Source: Psilocybe azurescens (lineage: Eukaryota > Basidiomycota > Agaricomycetes > Agaricales > Agrocybaceae). Taken from it: DNA of 50,577 nucleotides. Every line of letters begins with the position of its first letter. Within the stretch, counting starts at the first letter, position 1. The DNA lies in NCBI GenBank assembly GCA_023853785.1, contig JAJIRX010000280.1, forward strand, positions 1-50,577. The letters run 5' to 3'. The position numbers and the translations under genes are program-made. The notes under the pieces are model-generated. The model did no database searches. It saw only the letters and a list, made by a program, of their open reading frames with translations, and had not been told where the DNA came from. Shown here in pieces: positions 44,210 through 50,577 of the stretch.

Positions 44210-46466
44210 TAGAAGAAGTGTCCTCTTCACCTTGCTGGACTGGTGTAACTGCAGATTTGTACTGTGTTTGCTTTGTGGGGGATTCATGTAATATTCCATA
44301 CAATTCAATTAGCTGTGGAGGTGAAGACTCCTTGGAAGTTACTGGTTCCTTTACTGCCTGTGGAGGATTGACAACAATTGTAGACATTCCAATATTAGGC
44401 TCTGAAGGTGCAGCTGGTGGAGGTGTTACTTTATTGGCATGCTTATAGATGCTTCACTAGGGGCAGTACTCGACGCAATATTACCACTTCAGGTTTTGCT
44501 GGTGACACTTTCTCCAGCTCTCTCTTTCTCTTATGCATTGGCTGTAGATGCCAAAGCAGTGGGTTTGACTCTTGAACTCGTGCCTACAGTGCTTTTAGTA
44601 GAATCTAGGGTGCAAACACTTCTCCTGGAATTTTCTACAACTGATGGTTTGGGGAGGCTGTAGAAAGAGAAATTGAATAGTAAAATGATAACAAATAATC
44701 TTACCTTAGCTAAATCCACCATCCATAGAGTGGTTGTCGAACTAATGCAACAACTCCTGATGTTCAAAAGAGCCAACTTTTGTCTGCAGGATTTGCACCC
44801 CCAATGGTCAGCAGAAATCAGAACAAAACCTGCAGCATTAACAAGGGTGCATGATTGAAATTGCATTTTGTAGATGTGTTGCATGTACGAAGACTAATAT
44901 TCAGTTAAAGGATGTAGTTTTTCATCAAAGGACGGAAAAGAACACTGGAATGTATTCCTTTTGATTGTAAATATTGTAGCATACACAAGTCAGAAAACAT
45001 ATCATTTAAGATAACATTTTAGCTTACTTACAGTGGTAACATGTTTACAAGCTAATTAATTCATGATTTTTAAAATGATTTTTTTAATCATTTATCGGAT
45101 CTCAGAACTTAGTTCAAATTTACTCGAGGAAATATGTTGAAATAAATTCTTGGTGTAAATATTGGAATTGATTATGGATTAGATTTAAAGTATTCTTCAA
45201 CATAAATTCTTAGAGTAGATTCCAATATTTAGTTAAACTTAGACTCATGATTAATATTTACATAAACTCTGAGCTTTTATAAGCCAATGTCCGCCCGGGT
45301 ATTATGGATCAGAATTTTAAAAAATACCTTTGTGCCATTAACCATTTCATCAATTACCTGCATTATTACATTCTGCATCTGAACTGAGTTCTGAGCAGCA
45401 GGATTATTAGAACCTGATTGCACTACTGTAGATGCTACCACAGGGTCAACACCAAGAACAGTAGAAGAGTCATTAGGGGTTGAAATTACATCTGATGTTG
45501 CTTGATAGGGTTGAGAGCACTGAGCATAGGCATGACCCCTTACTGGCTGAATGAGACCCTCATGACCCAAAACAGTAAAGGCTTCTTCTGTCACTTCATC
45601 TATTGACACTACATCTCGGATAATAAAATCTATTCCAGACATCTCAGAAGCTTGCTGGATAGATTCATGTAGCAAAGCAGCCTGAACTTGGCAACGGGAA
45701 AGTGTGACACAGTCAGTGCCATAGGTGTCATTGAAAAAATTGGCCCTGCTGAAAACTTGCAATCTACCCAAAGGTTCTGTCCAACCTTAAGATAAACTGC
45801 AGAGTTCAAAAATAATTGCATATCTTCTGTATCATCCGTTGCAGGTGTATGTTCATGATCTGCATAATAAATAGTCTTGCAGTTGTTGCAAGATCCAGAG
45901 AGCAACTGGACATTCTGAAATACATCTATGCCTTTGATTAAAGTCACAGTTGGAATATCCTGAGATCAGGTATTTTGTGTTAAAGAACACCAATTGCAAC
46001 CTGATATTAAACAGAAAGACGAGTTTGGGCAAATAAGAAGGGCTGGTTGGATAGAATTATGTGATATACATTGCAAGGTAACTGTGAATTTCTGTCTTTG
46101 ATTATATGGATAGAGGCCCAACACTTGTGAAAATTTGCTAAGTTTCACTGACAAAAGTGTAACATCTTGATTCCTGGTGGTTGCAGTCTCAATCAAAGAT
46201 AATTCAGACTCTGAGAATAGAGTAACTGCATTATCAGGTCCAAGTTTTGCAATAATTGCACAGGCCAAACATTTAATCCACGATGTTTCCCTACATCCTG
46301 CATCCTGTTTAAAATGCAAAGAGAATAGCTCTGTGTTGTTGGTCATGGACAGTAAACCCATGATAACAGTTGGAAGCAATATTTTCTGACCAAAATTGTT
46401 GATGATAAAGTCACTGAAGTCTTTGAAAACCATGTCAGGAAAAGGAGCAGACTGGGTGCTTGCCAT
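44210..46466 (-). pseudogene. CxC5/CxC6-like cysteine-cluster protein associated with KDZ transposons
   Basis: Read from the ATG at 46464-46466 (MASTQSAPFPDMVFKDFSDF). The CxC5-type core is ICPNSSFC...VTLIKGIDVFQNVQ...CNNCKTIYYADH...VYLKVGQNLWVD (46040-45765). It continues after a frame change as FFNDTYGTDCVTLSRCQVQA, then ALLHESIQQASEM and a CxC6-type stretch ending GHAYAQCSQPYQATSDVIST (45540-45490). These clusters are known from proteins that travel with KDZ (Kyakuja-Dileera-Zisupton) transposons in basidiomycetes; their biochemical role is unknown. One TGA near 45966 and one frame break at the A run 45752-45755 interrupt it. Downstream minus-strand pieces to about 44210 (a Cys-containing exon near 44830, then a Ser/Pro-rich tail) probably belong to it. 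No KDZ catalytic domain is visible in the window. Confidence 0.5.
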
Positions 46467-46692
46467 GACATGTGGAATCAACAGTAACACCAAGAATGCC
46501 AGAGATAACTGTGAGCTCAATGCAGTACAAGCAAGCAGATAAATCAGGGTTCCCAAATTGCTGAAAAGACCATCTAGACAAAAACAGAGCAACAGTGGTG
46601 ATAGAATTTTGATACTACAAGTATAAAAAAACACATGAGATGTGAGAAGATGGTGATACATTTGGGCAAGCTTCCATGGTCAGTATACTTAC

Positions 46693-48959
46693 TATTTGTG
46701 CCCAGAATTTCCTGCTTTAGCCGAGATTGACTTCTTGACTGCTGCTGCCTTCTTAGATGATGTTGTCTGCTTGGATGTGCTGGCTGCCGGCATGCTTGCA
46801 GGTTCAGATGCCACTTCTATCATTGCTTTCTTTGTTTTCTTCAGCAATCCTCCCCTTTGCACCATGCAATCAACTCTGGGAAATGATAAGTCTTGAGGTT
46901 GGAACCTCACAATTCCACATCACTGAGGCAGTCTGGGTCATCCTGAAGCCATTTCTGCATTTCTGGATGCTTTTTAAGAGCAGAAAGGTCTTGGACCAAG
47001 ATTTGTGCTAGCTGGATCTGCCAACAAATAGATGCTGAATATCTGTTCCACCAGGCTTTTGCAGTATGACCGGCCAAGTTCTGTCCTTCCAAATTTGGGC
47101 AAATCTAGCCTCAGTCTCAAGGAAGCAAAGATAGTGGGCATAGTTTTCCTGGAGTGTCCCAGCATTACCATTACAGTATATCTCAGGAGAGACATTGAGT
47201 GCATTGGCCATCTGAATTTGCTCAGTGGTCAAGACCATCTTGACTGGGCCGTGAGACTGGACCAGAGCAACAGGTGCAACAGACTGACTTGTGTTGGCAA
47301 CTACAAGCCCTGCATTTGTAGATAACATGCCAGCAGCTGAGAGGCTAATGACACTGGATAAGACAGTTGGCAAACTGAAGTTGCTCTGTGAGTAATATCA
47401 TTAAAATCAATATTTGAATAAGAAAATAAAAGTAAACATACCAAAAGAACATGAAGGACTAGCTTGTCATTTTCTACTTGCCAGGTAATTTCTTCATCTC
47501 CATCAGCTGAGGTAATCTCCTCAAATGGTCCCAGACAATGTTATGAGCAAATATGATATATTCTTTAATAATGTAAACATAGATTTACCAATTAAGATAA
47601 ATATGACATACCAGAGTTCTTGATGGTAGGCAATTTCTTGGCCAGAGCCTCAAAAGAGGTTTAGACATGTGATGGATAGGCATAATCCTTTGAAATTTTG
47701 GAGGTGTCTGGGTTGGCATGACAGAGGCAGGGTTTTCACTTGAAATGAAGATCATGACCTGGCCTTTCTGAGGCAAGGCAGGCAGCTTGGCCACAGGATC
47801 ATCACCAAACTCATAGGTATTCCCCATAGCGTTACCATGTGCAAAACCACCTCAAAGCAAAAGTTTTAATTAAAATAAATTAATATAGTGATAAACATAC
47901 CAATAATTTTGCTGGCACCTTGGAGCTGGTCAAGACTGACATGCAGGGCTAAAATTGACAGATAAATAAGGAAATCAATTTTGACTTATATCAGTTTACT
48001 CACCCTCAGGTTCTGTCTCCTCAATTGTATTTGCCATTGCAGCAGTTGAAATCAAGCAGCAGGAAGAGCAGCAGAGACAGTCACTTTCACAGTTTCAGCT
48101 TCATCAACTTCAACTCCATGCATTTCCACATCGCTGGAAACTTGTCCATCCTTGCTCTCAATCTCACTTTCACCTGAATCTTTGCCCTTAACCTGAATCT
48201 CACGCTCATGCTCAACCTTGTCCTTACTCTCACCCTCACCCTCACTCTTGCCCTCACCCTTGCCCTCACCCTTGCCCTCAGCCACAGCCTGCTCCAAACC
48301 TTCTCTGTCCTTGCTGCTATCCTCTCCACTACCACTTTCAGCCTGAGCTTCACCCTGGATCTGACCATCATCTCTACTGTCACTTCCACTCTCAGTCTCA
48401 TTCTCACCATCACTGATAGCTCTGGCTTAACCCTTGCCCTTGTCTTTCTCATTCACCTTATCTGGCCCTTTCTCTGCATCCTCACTCTCCACCTCTTCCT
48501 CCTGAACTTCTGAGACATGCTGACGAGTGAAAGGCTTTCGGACAATAGTGTCCTCAGTCCTGAATGGCATGGGAATAAACTGATAAATAATTAAAATTAA
48601 TATCACAATGAAAAATTCCTACAGAGTGAGATTGGCAGCTACAGAAGATGTCAGAATTACCTCTTTAACAGGCTTAGGAGGTGGAGCCTTTGCAACCCTG
48701 CTATCCTTAAGAACACTCTCCGTTCTGGATGAAATTGATAAATAACTAAAAATAATAAAATAGAAAATATTCTTACAGAGTAAAATGTCCTGCTGCTTTT
48801 TAAGCTGCAGCCTTGGCAGATTTTCCACTATATTTCCTAATAATAAGAATGTATTTGAGTACACAGCTATGTTAATTTAGAAAACAAAAGAAGTAGGAAA
48901 ATGCATTGATTAGGCTATACTGGGACAGTAGCAGTGTTCTTGGAAGCTTTGGGAGCCAT
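46693..48959 (-). CDS. Multi-exon charged protein of unknown function, transposon-associated
   Basis: I do not recognise the family. Starting MAPKASKNTATVPV at 48959, minus-strand exons give ENLPRLQLKKQQDILL, then TESVLKDSRVAKAPPPKPVK, FIPMPFRTEDTIVRKPFTRQ, a long Glu/Lys/Gly/Ser tract (48060-48480, with GKGEGKGEGKSEGEGE), MANTIEETEPE (48034), ALHVSLDQLQGASKIIGFAH and MGNTYEFGDDPVAKLPALPQ (47827). EITSADGDEEITWQVENDKL follows (47524), then SNFSLPTVLSSVISLSAAGM, LQENYAHYLCFLETEARFAQ (47145), a Trp-rich WWNRYSASICWQIQLAQILV (47050) and a basic tail ending NSGHK at 46693. Introns of 50-90 nt with GTATG/GTAAG donors join most pieces in phase. Stops near 48052 and 48430 and frame changes near 47070 and 46908 break it. 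Two adjoining genes are an alternative reading. Confidence 0.42.
48208..48345. repeat. CTCACC/TTGCCC-type short tandem repeat within a coding tract
   Basis: Six-base periodic sequence (CTCACC, CTTGCC variants) which on the minus strand encodes alternating Glu-Gly-Lys-Gly. The reverse frame reads as an apparent Leu/Thr membrane protein and is an artefact of the repeat. Confidence 0.7.
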
Positions 48960-49244
48960 AGTAAGGAAGCTAGGTCACTAGGATGAGCTTAGATGGTGGT
49001 GGATGAAGAAAGAGATAACAGATCATGCAACTTGTCAAGTTGGGCAGACATTACATAAGCCTTTTCTCACCGGAAACTGCTGTTCTCAAAAATATTCTAA
49101 GTCCAATCTGATGGAAATTTCTGTTTTATGCTAACCCAGACATTCCGAGCTTGAAAATAGTATATAACAAAGTTAAATACCACATGTATGAAGAGGAAAG
49201 TAACTACACTATGAAATTGAAAAGAGTGGGTGTGAAACAGAGGG
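48960..49244. other. Upstream region of the charged-protein gene
   Basis: No gene seen. It presumably contains the 5' region of the minus-strand gene that starts at 48959. Confidence 0.35.
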
Positions 49245-49640
49245 CTATGGCACTACAAAGGGGATGGGGTGGGTGTGGTATGCAAAATGGAAGGCAACAG
49301 CATGTAAAACAGGGGCAGGTGACAATCCAAAGGGGGATGGGATAGGTGTTGCATGTGAAACGGAGGGTGATGGTGGTCCAAAGGGGATGGAGTGGGTGCC
49401 GTATGCAAAACAGAAGGCAACAGCTGTGCAAGACGGCATGGTATGCTGTCGCATGTAAAACGGGGGGGATGACAATCCAAAGTTGGAAGGGACAGGTGCT
49501 GTATGCAAAACAGAGGCAACAGCCCAAAGGGGGATGGGGCAGGTGCTATATGCAAAACTGGGCGACAGCCATCCAACAGGGCACAGTGTGCTGCGACAGG
49601 GGGCAGATGGGATTTGCATGCAAAAGGCAGCATGATGGCG
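49245..49640. repeat. Degenerate minisatellite, period about 63 bp
   Basis: Units contain CCAAAGGGGGATGGG, then TGGGTG, then a (G/C)TATGCAAAAC(A/G)GA and GGCAACAGC block. Six or so units are visible, some missing a part. Open frames in every phase are a by-product of the repeat. Confidence 0.7.
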
Positions 49641-49849
49641 CTGAAAAAGGGGGTCAATGGAGGCTGCACATAAAGAGGGAGGAGAGAGGGCTCATGGGCA
49701 GCACTGGCTCAACTAAGCAGGGTATGGAAGCACAAAAGCATAGGCACTGGGCACTGTTGGTGAATCAGCAGGTGACAGGCATTTGAACATGTGAGTGCTG
49801 GGCACCGCTCATGTATCGGTGGGTGTTGCAAGCCCCATGCAGAGGACTT

Positions 49850-50065
49850 ATCACTCCCCAGCTTTTCCTTAAGGATTCCCTCATTCCCTAAGGAATCTTC
49901 AGATTCCTCACTGATTCTCTGTACAATTATTTTAGCACTAGACCCCTTTAAGCCTGTACTTATCACTCCTCCAGTTTTCTTTGAGGATTCCTCAGACTCA
50001 TGGAATCCTCATGGAATCCTCAAGTAATATTGAAAGGAATCTGCTAAAAATAAGGAATCTGGTGA
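49850..50065. repeat. GGAATC/GATTCC-rich segment
   Basis: Alternating GGAATC and GATTCC words, with small inverted pairs such as AAGGATTCC...GGAATCTT. The composition matches the subterminal zones of the hAT-like elements and the 43904-44209 segment, so it may be part of another member of the same transposon group. Confidence 0.5.
49914..49953 (+). repeat. Dispersed 40 bp direct repeat, copy 1
   Basis: ATTCTCTGTACAATTATTTT followed by AGCACTAGA and CTTTAAGC. The second copy is at 50446-50485 and differs at about one position. Confidence 0.75.
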
Positions 50066-50333
50066 ATCCTTGAGGAATCTGCAAGGAATCTAATAAATTT
50101 TCAAGGTACTATCATTTGACATATAAAGTACAAATTTTATTTATTTACATAGAAAGTTATGTTTAAACAATTGAAACTATCTTCACTCTTCTTCATCCAT
50201 ATCAGCATATTTGTCTTCTGATGCTTTCTTTTGTGTATTTTGTAGAACACATTTGATATGGATAAATAATGTTGTGTGGATAAACCAATTAAAGTTGCTT
50301 GGTGTTATATGTATAAGAATTGAAGCATATCCA

Positions 50334-50577
50334 CCAAGCCAGGAGTTGAGTTATCCACATGTCTTACAATCAAATTAGTATATTTATAACTCTGAATTAA
50401 AGACTTACTTGGGTATTGCCTGCTTAAGGAGGAGTTATCACTCCCATTCTCTGTACAATTATTTTAGCACTAGATCCCTTTAAGCGGGCATTCAATACCC
50501 AAGTAAGTCTTTTAATTCAGAATTATAAATATACTAATTTGATTGTAGGCATGTGAACAATTCAACTCCTGGCTTGG
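50334..50577. repeat. Large palindrome at the window edge
   Basis: CCAAGCCAGGAGTTGA at 50334 is mirrored by TCAACTCCTGGCTTGG ending at 50577. The arms of about 90 bp continue through ATCAAATTAGTATATTTATA and ACTTACTTGGGTATTG with few mismatches, around a loop of about 65 bp. The arms may extend past the window end. It has the form of a foldback transposon. Confidence 0.8.
50446..50485 (+). repeat. Dispersed 40 bp direct repeat, copy 2
   Basis: Near-identical to 49914-49953; here it lies in the loop of the terminal palindrome. Confidence 0.75.

Noticed and set aside
48208..48513. Plus-strand frame reading as a Leu/Thr-rich membrane protein
   Set aside because: It is the complement of the Glu/Gly/Lys repeat in the minus-strand gene; the hydrophobic look comes from the six-base repeat.
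49204..49786. Several open frames on both strands across 49.2-49.8 kb
   Set aside because: They are translations of the 63 bp minisatellite in different phases.
1..50577. tRNA, rRNA, CRISPR arrays, replication origin
   Set aside because: Looked for cloverleaf-type and conserved rRNA segments and for regularly spaced repeats; none seen.

Overview
The window is nuclear DNA of a filamentous basidiomycete, most likely an Agaricomycete. The evidence is genes split by many 45-135 nt GT-AG introns, Tad-type LINE, hAT, Tc1/mariner and PIF/Harbinger remnants, and proteins carrying the CxC5/CxC6-like cysteine clusters that accompany KDZ transposases in this class. The genus cannot be settled from the sequence. 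No tRNA, rRNA, CRISPR or LTR retrotransposon was seen.

Layout. Bases 1-4031 hold no recognisable gene. Bases 4032-16119 are host DNA: a 16-exon vacuolar-type M20 carboxypeptidase (+), a sugar transporter of the major facilitator superfamily (-), an 11-exon SWIM-finger ATP-dependent DNA ligase (+), a decayed partial copy of that ligase's 3' end, and a secreted Asn/Gly-rich repeat protein (+). The transporter and ligase are divergent over a 285 bp spacer. Bases about 16600-50577 are a transposon island: truncated hAT transposase; Tad-like LINE interrupted by a 1.6 kb Tc1-type element; a foldback element; a minisatellite; decayed genes of Agaricomycete repeat-associated families; a second Tc1/IS630-type element (33256-34697); then a 9 kb composite in which two nearly identical 1.9 kb non-autonomous hAT-like elements in inverted orientation (34858-36763 and 42002-43903) bracket a complete two-gene Harbinger element (37952-41841). 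Downstream lie a CxC5/CxC6 cysteine-cluster gene, a multi-exon charged-protein gene, a minisatellite and a palindrome cut by the window end.

Two themes recur. First, at least ten breaks in otherwise coherent reading frames are each repaired by one extra base in or beside a short homopolymer, mostly C. With these, the carboxypeptidase becomes exactly 568 codons and the ligase 470. Undercalled homopolymers in the assembly are more likely than gene death, so the host genes should be read as probably functional. Second, the transposons fall into age layers. The LINE and first Tc1 element are poor in CpG and carry TGA stops, as expected from old C-to-T decay. The hAT pair and Harbinger element are CpG-rich, with near-identical ends and an intact target duplication on some copies, so they arrived recently.

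The host genes have no obvious common pathway. The carboxypeptidase and sugar transporter fit nutrient acquisition; the ligase fits DNA repair or nick sealing; the secreted protein may act at the cell surface.
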